Below are positions 35,389 to 44,718 of a stretch of 46,087 bases of DNA, piece by piece; the first letter of the stretch is position 1; each line of letters opens with the position of its first letter. A program made the position numbers and the translations under genes. The stretch is from Alphaproteobacteria bacterium (GTDB lineage Bacteria; Pseudomonadota; Alphaproteobacteria; Rhodobacterales; Rhodobacteraceae), in contig QOQE01000015.1 in assembly GCA_003331935.1 (NCBI GenBank), positions 1 to 46,087 on the forward strand, written 5' to 3'. Under the pieces are notes generated by a model. That model was not told where the DNA came from and did no database searches. It was given only the letters and a program-made list of their open reading frames with translations.

Positions 35389-36555
35389 ATGAATAAGAAG
35401 CCCTTGCTAAAGCCTTCTAGACCGTTCTTCTCGTCAGGTCCATGCCCAAAGAGACCTGGTTGGAGTGCTAGTGCAATAGAGAAGATGGCCTATCTTGGAA
35501 GGTCTCATAGAGCAAAAAAGCCGCTGCAACAAATCAAAACTTTAATTAAGTTAACGGGTGAGATACTAGGGGTTCCTAAAGGCTATAAGGTCGCTATTGT
35601 TCCAGGCTCTGATACAGGAGCTTTTGAGCTATTGATGTGGTCACTATTAGGTAAAAATGAGACTACTATGTTGGCATGGGAGTCGTTTGGGAACGATTGG
35701 GCGGAGGACGCAGTTAATCAGTTAAAATTAGTTGAATGTAAAGTTGATAGAGCAGGGTATGGAGACTTGCCAAAACTTACAGAAGTTGCTCGGAATTCAG
35801 ACATTTGTTTTACATGGAATGGAACCACTTCTGGGGTTCGTGTCCCTCATGCAAATTGGATTGAAAAAAATGAAGACAGATTGGTGCTTTGTGATGCTAC
35901 TTCTGCAGTTTTTTCCCAAGAATTGGATTGGGAGAAGCTTGATGGAGTTTCTTTTTCTTGGCAAAAGGTCCTCGGTGGTGAAGGAGGGCATGGGGTCATT
36001 GTCTTAAGCCCTAATGCTATTAAACGCCTTGCAACATATAATCCCGAAAGGCCACTGCCTAAAATATTTAGACTAGTTAAAAATGGCAGATTGATAGAGG
36101 GACTTTATGAAGGAGAAACATTAAATACACCCTCAATGTTTTGTGTTGCGGACGCACTCGACAGCCTGTTGTGGATAAAGGGTATTGGTGGTTTGTCAGA
36201 AACAATTCGAAGAAGTAACGAAAACTTTGAATGCTTACAAGGTTGGGTCGATCAAAGACCTTGGATAGAGAATCTGGTAAGTGACCCGAGTAATCGGTCC
36301 AATACTTCAGTATGCTTAAAGTTTTCAGACAAAAGGTTTGTTGCGCTAAATCAAGATCAAAAAAATCACTTTGTTAAAGAATTTGTTGGGCGGCTAGAAG
36401 CTGAAAACGCTGCCTTCGATATAAAAGGTCATAGAAATGCACCACCGGGTTTAAGAATATGGTGTGGAGCGACAATTAACTTGGACGATCTTCAAAAGTT
36501 ACTACCATGGTTAGACTGGTGTTTTTCCGAAACAGAATCAAATTACTGGGGGTAA
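35389..36555 (+). CDS. serC: Phosphoserine aminotransferase
   Basis: The 388-aa class V aminotransferase is of the alphaproteobacterial SerC type. FFSSGPCPKRPGW opens the protein, and FSWQKVLGGEGGHGV contains the PLP-binding lysine. The C-terminus ends in LLPWLDWCF. It converts 3-phosphohydroxypyruvate to phosphoserine using glutamate. serA, the preceding pathway step, follows by 6 nt, so the two form a serine operon. Confidence 0.94.
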   Translation: MNKKPLLKPSRPFFSSGPCPKRPGWSASAIEKMAYLGRSHRAKKPLQQIKTLIKLTGEILGVPKGYKVAIVPGSDTGAFELLMWSLLGKNETTMLAWESFGNDWAEDAVNQLKLVECKVDRAGYGDLPKLTEVARNSDICFTWNGTTSGVRVPHANWIEKNEDRLVLCDATSAVFSQELDWEKLDGVSFSWQKVLGGEGGHGVIVLSPNAIKRLATYNPERPLPKIFRLVKNGRLIEGLYEGETLNTPSMFCVADALDSLLWIKGIGGLSETIRRSNENFECLQGWVDQRPWIENLVSDPSNRSNTSVCLKFSDKRFVALNQDQKNHFVKEFVGRLEAENAAFDIKGHRNAPPGLRIWCGATINLDDLQKLLPWLDWCFSETESNYWG

Positions 36556-36561
36556 ATAGCG

Positions 36562-38166
36562 ATGAAAAAAAATTTTAGAGTACTTGTCTCTGATAAGATT
36601 TCACAAAAGGCATTAGATACTCTACAGAAAAATAACATCGACTTTGATTATAAGCCAGATTGTGGAACAAGCGATACACTAATTCAAGTCATTGAACCTT
36701 ATACAGGACTTATAATCAGATCCGCCAGTAAAGTCTCTAAAGAAGTCATAGATAGGGGAAAAAATTTACAGGTTATCGGTAGGGCAGGCATAGGCGTAGA
36801 TAATATTGATCTAAAAGCAGCAACATCCAAAGGAATAGTGGTAATGAACACTCCCGATGGTAATGCAATAACTACAGCAGAACATACTCTGGCTATGATT
36901 TTCGCTGCTTGTAGACAAATTCCCGCGGCTAATCAATCGACGCAAAATGGAAAGTGGGAAAAAACAAAGTTTATGGGGCAAGAATTAACTGGGAAAACCT
37001 TAGGATTAATTGGCGTTGGGAATATAGGATCGATCGTCGCAGATCGTGCATTGGGGCTTAAACTCAAAGTTAAGGCTTATGATCCCTTTTTAACAGACGA
37101 GAGGGTGCACCGGCTCGGTATAGAAAGAGTTAAGACCCTCGAAAACCTAGTGAGCGAAAGTGATATAATTTCATTGCATATACCAAAAACAGAAAAAACC
37201 ACAAATATTATAAACGCCTCGCTTATAAAAAAAATGAAACGTACAGCAATTGTAGTTAATTGTGCAAGAGGAGGACTTATAGATGAAAGGGCTCTTGCAA
37301 ATGCATTGAAAGAAAAATCAATTGCTGCTGCAGCCTTTGACGTATTTAGTGTAGAGCCGGCTTTAGATAACCCATTGTTCGGCTTAGAAAATATAGTTTG
37401 CACACCGCATCTTGGTGCTTCCACCTCAGAGGCTCAAGTAAAAGTTGCTGTGCAAGTTGCTGAACAGGTATCAGATTATCTGCAAGAAGGCGCAATAACG
37501 AACTCTATAAACTCACCCTCTATTTCCGCTGCTGAAGCACCATTGCTTAAGCCTTGGGTAAAAGTCTCTGATGTTTTAGGTGGTTTCATAGGTCAGGTCA
37601 TCGAAACAGGCCTCAAAGAAATAAACATTGAATATGTTGGCTCAGTTGGTGAGCTTAACACGCGACCATTGACGTGCTCAATTGTAGCCGCAATTCTCAA
37701 CCCGATTGTGGGCGTTGGATCTGTAAACCTTGTTTCATCTATAATTTTTGCTAGAGAAAGAGGAGTAGTAATTAGTGAGATTAAAAAAGACTCGCAGGGG
37801 GCGTTTGGATCGTATATCAGAATTTTAGTAAAGACCGAGAACGCTATAAGATCGGTTGCAGGGACAGTTTATTCCGATGGGCAGCCTAGATTTATTCAGA
37901 TAAATGGAATTGATATGGATACGATGCCACAGAATTTTATGCTTTATACATCAAATATTGATACTCCGGGCTTCATTGGACTATTGGGAACGATGTTGGG
38001 GCAATTGAACGTGAACATAGCAACCTTCTCTCTGGGTCGACAGGAAAAGGCAGGTCTAGCACTAGCTCTGCTAGGGGTTGACGAAAAAATAGATGGAACG
38101 AATTTGACTAAAATAAAGCGTCTAAAGGGAGTCAAAGAGGCAAAAACGTTAAGTTTTGAAATCTGA
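36562..38166 (+). CDS. serA: D-3-phosphoglycerate dehydrogenase
   Basis: This is the 534-aa long form of SerA. The NAD-binding loop is GLIGVGNIGS, the substrate arginine sits in VNCARGGLIDE, and the catalytic histidine is in CTPHLGAST. After an intervening domain (about 320-450) comes a C-terminal ACT domain containing IDTPGFIGLLGTMLG, likely for serine feedback. It commits 3-phosphoglycerate to serine, and thus to glycine and C1 units, linking with the sox and fol genes. Confidence 0.95.
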   Translation: MKKNFRVLVSDKISQKALDTLQKNNIDFDYKPDCGTSDTLIQVIEPYTGLIIRSASKVSKEVIDRGKNLQVIGRAGIGVDNIDLKAATSKGIVVMNTPDGNAITTAEHTLAMIFAACRQIPAANQSTQNGKWEKTKFMGQELTGKTLGLIGVGNIGSIVADRALGLKLKVKAYDPFLTDERVHRLGIERVKTLENLVSESDIISLHIPKTEKTTNIINASLIKKMKRTAIVVNCARGGLIDERALANALKEKSIAAAAFDVFSVEPALDNPLFGLENIVCTPHLGASTSEAQVKVAVQVAEQVSDYLQEGAITNSINSPSISAAEAPLLKPWVKVSDVLGGFIGQVIETGLKEINIEYVGSVGELNTRPLTCSIVAAILNPIVGVGSVNLVSSIIFARERGVVISEIKKDSQGAFGSYIRILVKTENAIRSVAGTVYSDGQPRFIQINGIDMDTMPQNFMLYTSNIDTPGFIGLLGTMLGQLNVNIATFSLGRQEKAGLALALLGVDEKIDGTNLTKIKRLKGVKEAKTLSFEI

Positions 38167-38178
38167 TCAGATAAAAAA

Positions 38179-39465
38179 ATGAGCAACTTAATTATAATAG
38201 GAACCCAGTGGGGCGATGAAGGAAAGGGAAAAATTGTAGATTTGCTTTCGGCAGAAGCAGATACGATAGTCAGGTTTCAGGGTGGGCACAATGCTGGCCA
38301 CACATTGGTTATTGGTGACCAAGTATTCAAGCTTTCATTATTGCCGTCGGGTATCATAAGAAAAAATAAGATTGTGGTAATTGGAAACGGGGTAGTGTTA
38401 GACCCATGGAAATTATTGGAAGAAATTGACCAATTAAAATCAAGGGGAATAACGGTTAGCACTGATAGGCTCATGATTTCTGAGAATACCCCGCTTATAT
38501 TACCCTTTCACAAAGACCTAGATATTTTGCGGGAACAAAAAGCAGGAAGAGAAAAAATAGGTACTACGGGAAGGGGCATTGGGCCAGCTTATGAAGATAA
38601 GGTTGGAAGAAGAGCGTTAAGAACTGGTGATCTCAAAGACGTAAAAGAAGTAAAAAGAAAATTAAAAGTCATAAAAGCGCATCATGATATTCTAAGAGTC
38701 GGTTTAGGTGCACCCGGTATAGATGAAGAAAAACTTATCAATGAATTGATGATCGTAGGAAAAAAAATCAATGATTTCATAAAACCAGTTTGGAAAATTT
38801 TAAATGATCAAATTGCAAAAAATAAAAATATTTTATTCGAGGGAGCGCAAGGCTCTATGCTAGATGTTGATTTTGGGACCTATCCTTTTGTTACTTCTTC
38901 TTCAACGAATGCGGCTGCAGCAGCTCTTGGTAGCGGAATAGCGCATAATAAAATTAACTCTGTTTTAGGAATCACCAAAGCATACACCACTCGCGTTGGG
39001 GAAGGACCGATGCCAACTGAGTTGTCCGATGATATCGGTCAGTATTTGGCAGTAGAGGGAAATGAGAAGGGAACGGTCACAGGTCGAGACAGAAGATGTG
39101 GGTGGTTTGACGCGCCGTTGGTTAGAAGAAGTTGCTTGCTTAATGGTGTTACCAGTCTTGCGCTTACAAAAATTGATGTTCTAGATGGGCTTGAAAAAAT
39201 AAAGATTTGCGTAGGATACAGAATTGAAAAAGAAGAATTTACAGATTTTCCTGTGACCACTTCCCTCGCTAGTGGACTCAAACCAATATATGAAGAAATT
39301 GATGGTTGGAAGGCAAGTACGGTTGGATTAGAAAAAATTGACCAGATGCCTAAACAAGCAAGGGCTTATATTCAGAGGATAGAGGAGCTAACAGAAACCA
39401 AAGTTTCGATTATCTCAACTGGGCCAGAAAGAAATCAAATAATTTTTATTGATAAACCATTTTAA
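38179..39465 (+). CDS. purA: Adenylosuccinate synthetase
   Basis: The 428-aa protein begins with the GTP-binding WGDEGKGKIVD signature. QGGHNAGHT, GTTGRGIGPAYEDK and TTRVGEGPMPTEL are further family motifs. It makes adenylosuccinate from IMP and aspartate using GTP, the first committed AMP step. It lies 12 nt after serA and is followed by the DUF2842 gene, as in Rhodobacterales. Confidence 0.96.
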   Translation: MSNLIIIGTQWGDEGKGKIVDLLSAEADTIVRFQGGHNAGHTLVIGDQVFKLSLLPSGIIRKNKIVVIGNGVVLDPWKLLEEIDQLKSRGITVSTDRLMISENTPLILPFHKDLDILREQKAGREKIGTTGRGIGPAYEDKVGRRALRTGDLKDVKEVKRKLKVIKAHHDILRVGLGAPGIDEEKLINELMIVGKKINDFIKPVWKILNDQIAKNKNILFEGAQGSMLDVDFGTYPFVTSSSTNAAAAALGSGIAHNKINSVLGITKAYTTRVGEGPMPTELSDDIGQYLAVEGNEKGTVTGRDRRCGWFDAPLVRRSCLLNGVTSLALTKIDVLDGLEKIKICVGYRIEKEEFTDFPVTTSLASGLKPIYEEIDGWKASTVGLEKIDQMPKQARAYIQRIEELTETKVSIISTGPERNQIIFIDKPF

Positions 39466-39483
39466 GTATTGAGTTGTGCAAAA

Positions 39484-39696
39484 ATGTTTTCTTACAAATT
39501 AAAGCGAGTATTTGTACTTATAGTTTTGTTGCTTTGGCTCCCTTTTTACATTGTGTTGGTGTTAAATTTACTTGCTTATTTTGAAAGACCAAACTTAATA
39601 ATTGAATTATTAGTATATGTTGTAGCGGGAGTGTTTTGGGCCTGGCCCTTCAAAACTCTGTTTAAAGGAATAGGGCAAGCAAACAAAAAAAAATAG
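39484..39696 (+). CDS. DUF2842 family membrane protein
   Basis: ATG 39484 gives 70 aa; MFSYKLKRV aligns with the usual N-terminus of the family, so this start is preferred over TTG 39469. Two TM helices are seen (about residues 9-29 and 36-56). LIIELLVYVVAGVFWAWPFK and the GIGQA ending are close to alphaproteobacterial DUF2842 proteins, which are commonly next to purA. The function is unknown. Confidence 0.85.
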   Translation: MFSYKLKRVFVLIVLLLWLPFYIVLVLNLLAYFERPNLIIELLVYVVAGVFWAWPFKTLFKGIGQANKKK

Positions 39697-39728
39697 ATAC
39701 ACTAATATGAAAGTTTAGCATCCTTGTC

Positions 39729-40391
39729 ATGTCTAACAAATTGATAGAAGAACTAGAATTAGGAGATAATGTGACGCTTGTGGGTGGGGCAGGCTTCTCT
39801 AAAACTCTCCTTTCAGAAAGCTTAATTCTAGCCGATGATCTGGTGGCAGCAGATGGGGGAGCAAATTTCCTTCCAACTCAATCAGTGCCGAAATATATAA
39901 TAGGGGATTTAGATTCTGTAGTGTCCTCCGAAAAATGGGTTGGGAAGGGAAGCAAATTAGTTAGAATCGATGATCAAGACTCAACTGATTTTGACAAGTG
40001 CATATCTGCTATCAAGTCAAAAAAAATAATCGCTTTAGGTTTTATGGATCAAAGGCTAGATCACTTTCTGGCTGCTTGTAACTCTTTGGTAAGGAGTAAG
40101 CGTCAGATTTTCTTAATTGGGAAAAGAGATATTATTTTTCATTTGCCAAATGAATTTTCTATTAAACTTCCTATTAATTCACGGGTTTCGTTATTCCCCT
40201 TTAAAGATATAAAAAATGTTAAGGCATTTGGTCTAAAATATCCAGTTGAGGATCTCTGTTTCTCTCCGATTGGAAAGATTGGAACCTCCAATGTGTCTAC
40301 TGCTGAGAATATAAAAATTTCCTATAAAGGATCAGGTATGCTTGGTATATTTTCTAGTCGGTATCTAGATATTTTTTATAATTCGATGTAA
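39729..40391 (+). CDS. thiN: Thiamine diphosphokinase
   Basis: The 220-aa protein carries the TPK signatures AADGGAN, IGDLDSV and DSTDFDKCI, which bind Mg-ATP, and GFMDQRLDHFLA for thiamine binding. STAENIKI near the C-terminus is conserved. It converts thiamine to thiamine diphosphate. Its last sense codon is ATG, followed by TAA; the rpiA frame continues in the same phase immediately after that stop. Confidence 0.87.
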   Translation: MSNKLIEELELGDNVTLVGGAGFSKTLLSESLILADDLVAADGGANFLPTQSVPKYIIGDLDSVVSSEKWVGKGSKLVRIDDQDSTDFDKCISAIKSKKIIALGFMDQRLDHFLAACNSLVRSKRQIFLIGKRDIIFHLPNEFSIKLPINSRVSLFPFKDIKNVKAFGLKYPVEDLCFSPIGKIGTSNVSTAENIKISYKGSGMLGIFSSRYLDIFYNSM

Positions 40392-40421
40392 GCTTATCTC
40401 TCAGAAAAACGGAGAAATGAA

Positions 40422-41111
40422 ATAACTTGTGGTAAGAAAATTGCAGCAGCAAAATCTATGGAATTTATAAATCCCAATAAAGTTTTTGGCCTTGGCACGG
40501 GATCAACAGTAAATTATCTTATTAAAGAAATTCATGAAGCTTATGTTTCAAAAGGTCAATCAATTACTGCAGTATCAACTTCTGAGGAAACAACTAATCT
40601 AGCAAGGAGGCTTGGCATGAATATTATAGACTTGGATCAAGTCGACGAACTTGATGTGGTTATAGATGGCGCAGATGAAGTAGACCCTAAAAATAATTTA
40701 ATTAAAGGTGGAGGTGGTGCTCTTTTGATGGAAAAAATCGTGGCAAGTCATTCTAAGCAGTTCATTGTGATAGTAGATGACTCAAAGATTGTTTCTAAAC
40801 TAGGAAAGTTTCCCCTACCAATCGAAATAGTTCGATTTGGCTCTGAGAAGACAAAAAGTTCTGTAGAAAAATTGCTAAGTAGATTAGGATATCAAAAGCC
40901 AAAGGTTTATTTCAGGGGCGCCCCTTCCGGTAAATACGTAACCGATCAGCAAAATTACATCCTTGATTTACATTTGAATGAAATTGAAGATGTAAGACAA
41001 ATGTACCAAGGATTGATCGGAATTGTTGGGGTTGTTGAAGTAGGATTGTTTATAGATATGGCCGCTAAGATCATAATTGGAGACACCAATGGAAGTTGTA
41101 AAGTGATTTAG
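40422..41111 (+). CDS. rpiA: Ribose-5-phosphate isomerase A, start unclear
   Basis: GLGTGST (phosphate loop), STSEETTNLA, DGADEVD and KGGGGALLMEKIV with the catalytic residues identify RpiA, which interconverts ribose-5-P and ribulose-5-P. The first canonical start is ATG 40458. However, the frame upstream reads ITCGKKIAAAKS, which looks like the missing N-terminal helix of RpiA (K..AA..A pattern). No ATG, GTG or TTG exists in frame back to the thiN stop (40389-40391). ATA at 40422 has GGAG 7 nt upstream and is used here tentatively; ATT 40440 is an alternative. A sequence error or a shortened protein is also possible. Confidence 0.85.
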   Translation: MTCGKKIAAAKSMEFINPNKVFGLGTGSTVNYLIKEIHEAYVSKGQSITAVSTSEETTNLARRLGMNIIDLDQVDELDVVIDGADEVDPKNNLIKGGGGALLMEKIVASHSKQFIVIVDDSKIVSKLGKFPLPIEIVRFGSEKTKSSVEKLLSRLGYQKPKVYFRGAPSGKYVTDQQNYILDLHLNEIEDVRQMYQGLIGIVGVVEVGLFIDMAAKIIIGDTNGSCKVI

Positions 41112-41120
41112 GAGACTTGA

Positions 41121-42449
41121 ATGTATGATTTATTCGTTATAGGTGCGGGATCTGGAGGAGTTCGTGCCGCAAGGCTAGCCGCGTCACAAGGCTTTAGTGT
41201 CGGTATCGCAGAGTCTTCTCGCGTTGGAGGCACCTGTGTAGTAAGAGGATGCGTTCCAAAAAAGTTAATGGTTTATGCAGCCGAGTTTAGTCAATATTTC
41301 AATGACAGTAAGGGGTATGGATGGGATATCAAAGATGTGCATTTTGATTGGCATAAGATGGTGGAAGCTAGAAACAACGAGGTAGACAGATTAGAAGCAG
41401 CGTATAAAAAAAATCTGAAAAATTCTGGTGTCACAATTTATGAAAGTTTCGCAAAATTTAAAAGGCTAAATGAGGTTGAACTTGATAACAACAAGGTTAT
41501 AAAAGCAAAGAACATTCTTATAGCTACCGGTGGCAAGCCCAAGAAGCCTGAGTTTCAAGGCGTTCAGCTCACAAAGTCATCTGATGATATTTTCATGATG
41601 AAAAATCTTCCAGAAAAAATAGCGATCTATGGTGCCGGGTATATAGCTTGTGAGTTTGCGTCAATTTTTAAAGGATTGGGATCTGATGTTACACTTATTT
41701 ATAGAGGAGAGGATTTGTTAAGAGGGTTTGATAATGATATTTCATCCCTGGTAAGGCAAGGGCTTGAAGAAAAAGGTATTAATGTCTTACTTAATACTAT
41801 AATCGAAGGTGTTAGGGAATGTTCAGACGGACTCTCAGTGGCACTGAGCGATAAAAGACAATTGTTTGCTAACGAAGTTGTTTGCGCTACCGGTAGAAAA
41901 CCGAATATTGAAAATCTTGGTCTTGAGAAACTCGGTGTTAATTTAGAAAAGGATGCAGTTTTAGTTGATGACTATCAAAGGACAAATATCTCAAATGTTT
42001 ATGCCATTGGCGATGTTACAGATAGATTAAACCTGACCCCGGTGGCCATTCGTGATGGCATAGCTTTTGTAGATACGGTTTTTAACAATAAACCAACAGT
42101 ACCTGATCATCATCTGGTTCCCAAGGCAGTATTTACTAAGCCCGAGGTTGGAACAGTTGGTTTATCAGAGATAGAGGCAGAGAAGAAAGGTACTGTATTT
42201 ACAGTTTATAAGACTGAATTTAAGCCTATGAAAAATCAATTGTCAGGTAATCTACAAAAAACTCTTATGAAAATGATAGTGGAAAAAGAATCAGATAAAA
42301 TACTGGGTGTACACATTGTTGGCGATGGCGCAGCAGAAATGATACAAATAGTTGCTGTAGCAGTTAAAATGGGAGCAACAAAAAGTGATTTTGACGCTAC
42401 ATGCGCTGTGCATCCCACTGCTGCAGAGGAACTAGTTACTTTAAATTGA
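41121..42449 (+). CDS. gor: Glutathione-disulfide reductase
   Basis: The 442-aa flavoprotein has FAD-binding GAGSGGV, the redox disulfide in GGTCVVRGCVPKK (Cys39 and Cys44), and the NADPH fold GAGYIACEFA. AIGDV is the second FAD contact, and HPTAAEE at the C-terminus holds the catalytic histidine. It keeps glutathione reduced. It follows rpiA by 9 nt and precedes hflK by 69 nt. Confidence 0.94.
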   Translation: MYDLFVIGAGSGGVRAARLAASQGFSVGIAESSRVGGTCVVRGCVPKKLMVYAAEFSQYFNDSKGYGWDIKDVHFDWHKMVEARNNEVDRLEAAYKKNLKNSGVTIYESFAKFKRLNEVELDNNKVIKAKNILIATGGKPKKPEFQGVQLTKSSDDIFMMKNLPEKIAIYGAGYIACEFASIFKGLGSDVTLIYRGEDLLRGFDNDISSLVRQGLEEKGINVLLNTIIEGVRECSDGLSVALSDKRQLFANEVVCATGRKPNIENLGLEKLGVNLEKDAVLVDDYQRTNISNVYAIGDVTDRLNLTPVAIRDGIAFVDTVFNNKPTVPDHHLVPKAVFTKPEVGTVGLSEIEAEKKGTVFTVYKTEFKPMKNQLSGNLQKTLMKMIVEKESDKILGVHIVGDGAAEMIQIVAVAVKMGATKSDFDATCAVHPTAAEELVTLN

Positions 42450-42518
42450 TCATATACACTTGAAATTATAAAAATAATAAGCATTTATACGACACAACAT
42501 TTTTTTTAAGGAACAACT

Positions 42519-43658
42519 ATGCCGAATGATGACAATGACAGCCCATGGGGTGGAGGAAAGAATTCTGAAAACAAAAGTCCATGGGGTAGTAGCAACGGCA
42601 CTGGCGGTAAGGGGCCTCAAGATGACAGACCTACATCTATACCAGAAATAGATGATATGGTACGAAAGGGCCAAGAAAGGCTCAAAGCCCTTCTGGGTGG
42701 CGGTGGATCAGGAGGCAGAGGTAGCAGAGGTCAAAAAACCCCAGGACTGGGAAAGGGCTCTTATGGGTTAATTGGGCTAGCGCTCGCTTTGATCTGGGCC
42801 TACGCATCATTTTACACGGTTAAACCAGAAGAAAAGTCAATTGAACTTTTACTGGGTGAATATTACAGAACAGGTGAGTCAGGATTGAATTTTGCCCCAT
42901 GGCCGCTTATATCCCATGAGGTTTTGACAGTTACACGAGAAAATACAGAAGACATTGGTGTCGGAAATAGATCTTCTAGTCAAGATGAAGGATTGATGCT
43001 TACGGGAGATGAAAATATCGTGGACATTGACTTCTCAGTAGTATGGAATATCGCAGATCCAGCGAAATTTTTATTCAACTTGGCGCAACCTCGAGAGACG
43101 ATCCAAGCCGTTTCAGAGTCTGCAATGAGAGAAGTGATTGCCAAGTCAGAACTGGCACCGATATTAAACAGAGATAGGGCGGTAATTAGCGCGGAAGTTA
43201 GAGCACTGATACAAACAACCTTAGATAGCTACGATAGTGGCGTAAATATTGTACGTCTGAACTTTGATAAAGCAGATCCCCCCGCAGAAGTTATCGATGC
43301 TTTTCGCGATGTGCAGGCAGCTGAGCAAGAAAAAGACACATTAGAGAAGCAAGCTGATGCTTATGCGAACCAGGCCTTAGCGAAGGCTCGTGGGGAAGCG
43401 GCGCAATTAGTTCAAGAAGCGGAAGGATATAAATCCAGAGTGGTGAATGAGAGCGAAGGTGAAGCGGCCAGGTTTGTGTCCGTGTATGAAGAATATGTTA
43501 AAGCAAAAGATGTGACCCGAAAGAGGTTGTATCTAGAAAAAATGGAGTCAATTTTTCGTGAGGTTGATAAGGTAATATTAGATCAAAAAGTTGGAGGCGA
43601 ACAAGGAGTTGTACCGTATCTTCCACTTAACCAGCTCAGAGCAGGAGGAAATAACTAA
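42519..43658 (+). CDS. hflK: HflK, FtsH-regulating SPFH protein
   Basis: The 379-aa protein has a glycine-rich cytoplasmic N-terminus with two SPWG repeats, one TM helix (about residues 80-100), and an SPFH/band 7 domain in the periplasm. The long helical stretch AEQEKDTLEKQADAYANQA follows. HflK and HflC form a large cage around FtsH in the inner membrane and modulate its proteolysis. The start has AAGGA upstream. It overlaps hflC by one base. Confidence 0.94.
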   Translation: MPNDDNDSPWGGGKNSENKSPWGSSNGTGGKGPQDDRPTSIPEIDDMVRKGQERLKALLGGGGSGGRGSRGQKTPGLGKGSYGLIGLALALIWAYASFYTVKPEEKSIELLLGEYYRTGESGLNFAPWPLISHEVLTVTRENTEDIGVGNRSSSQDEGLMLTGDENIVDIDFSVVWNIADPAKFLFNLAQPRETIQAVSESAMREVIAKSELAPILNRDRAVISAEVRALIQTTLDSYDSGVNIVRLNFDKADPPAEVIDAFRDVQAAEQEKDTLEKQADAYANQALAKARGEAAQLVQEAEGYKSRVVNESEGEAARFVSVYEEYVKAKDVTRKRLYLEKMESIFREVDKVILDQKVGGEQGVVPYLPLNQLRAGGNN

Positions 43659-44524
43659 TGATTTTACGGATAACATCAATTGTAATAGCACTCACAGTAT
43701 TCATCGCCTACTCATCAGTTTTTGTGGTTGATGAGCGGCAGAAAGCTCTTGTTCTTCAGTTTGGACAAGTTTCCGATGTAAAGGAAGAACCAGGCTTAGC
43801 CTTTAAATTGCCCTTTATACAGCAAGTGGTAAGGTATGATGACAGAATTCTCTCCCTCGACACAATGCCACTCGAAGTGACACCACTTGATGATAGAAGA
43901 CTGGTGGTAGACGCATTCGCAAGATATAGAATTATAAATGTCGTTCAATTTAGGCAAGCGGTTGGGACCGGCGGTATAGTTACTGCGGAAAGTCGACTTG
44001 AAAGAATCTTAAATGCGGCATTGAGAGAGGTTCTTGGATCAGTTACTTCCAACAATGTATTATCAACGGACAGAATAGAGCTAATGACAAGAATAACAGA
44101 TAGTGCAAAGATCGAATCCAAAGGTTTAGGCATTGAAATAGTCGACGTCAGGATAAAGCGGGCTGATTTGCCTACCCAAAACTTAGCTGCTACTTTTAGA
44201 AGGATGCAGGCTGAAAGAGAAAGAATGGCAGCTGATGAGAGAGCTAGAGGCCAAGAGGCGGCGCAGATAGTAAGAGCGGAAGCTGACAGAAAGGCAGTTG
44301 AGACTGTTTCTGAGGCAAAAAAAGAAGCCGAAATAATAAGAGGTACAGCTGATGCGCTAACAACTAAGATTTTTGCGGATGCGTTTGGAAGAGATCCAGA
44401 GTTTTATGCGTTTACAAGGTCTTTGATTGCTTATGAACAGTCTATGACAGGGTCAAACACTACTATGGTTATAAGTCCTAACTCTGAGTTTTTTGACTAC
44501 ATTAAGGAAAGCGAGAAGGAGTGA
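43658..44524 (+). CDS. hflC: HflC, FtsH-regulating SPFH protein
   Basis: The 288-aa protein has an N-terminal TM helix (about residues 3-23) and an SPFH domain starting VFVVDERQKALVLQFG. IKRADLPTQNL and the helical RMQAERERMAADERARG are family signatures. It is the partner of HflK in the FtsH-HflKC supercomplex. hflK ends TAATG at the hflC start; the downstream DUF2065 gene overlaps by 4 nt (GTGA). Confidence 0.95.
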   Translation: MILRITSIVIALTVFIAYSSVFVVDERQKALVLQFGQVSDVKEEPGLAFKLPFIQQVVRYDDRILSLDTMPLEVTPLDDRRLVVDAFARYRIINVVQFRQAVGTGGIVTAESRLERILNAALREVLGSVTSNNVLSTDRIELMTRITDSAKIESKGLGIEIVDVRIKRADLPTQNLAATFRRMQAERERMAADERARGQEAAQIVRAEADRKAVETVSEAKKEAEIIRGTADALTTKIFADAFGRDPEFYAFTRSLIAYEQSMTGSNTTMVISPNSEFFDYIKESEKE

Positions 44525-44709
44525 TAGAAAAGGTGCTATTCGCTCTTGGCGCAGTGATTGCATTTGAAGGGTTTTTTTTAGCAATTATTCCAGAAAGACT
44601 TAAAAAAACTCTTAGTCAAATTTCGATCATTTCTAACAAGCACTTATCACGAATTGGATTAGTTATGATGACTATTGGAATAGTAATTATTGGCGTTACA
44701 GATTTTTAA
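44521..44709 (+). CDS. DUF2065 (YjeT-like) membrane protein
   Basis: The 62-aa protein has two TM helices (about residues 5-23 and 44-60) around a basic loop PERLKKTL. Its length and position after hflC are typical of DUF2065. The start is GTG 44521, inside the hflC stop. The function is unknown; a role with HflKC or the protease downstream is guessed from context only. Confidence 0.83.
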   Translation: MIEKVLFALGAVIAFEGFFLAIIPERLKKTLSQISIISNKHLSRIGLVMMTIGIVIIGVTDF

Positions 44710-44718
44710 ATGGGGGCT

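Noticed and set aside
35732-36007. 91-aa plus-strand frame inside serC
   Set aside because: It is an out-of-frame shadow of a well-conserved gene.
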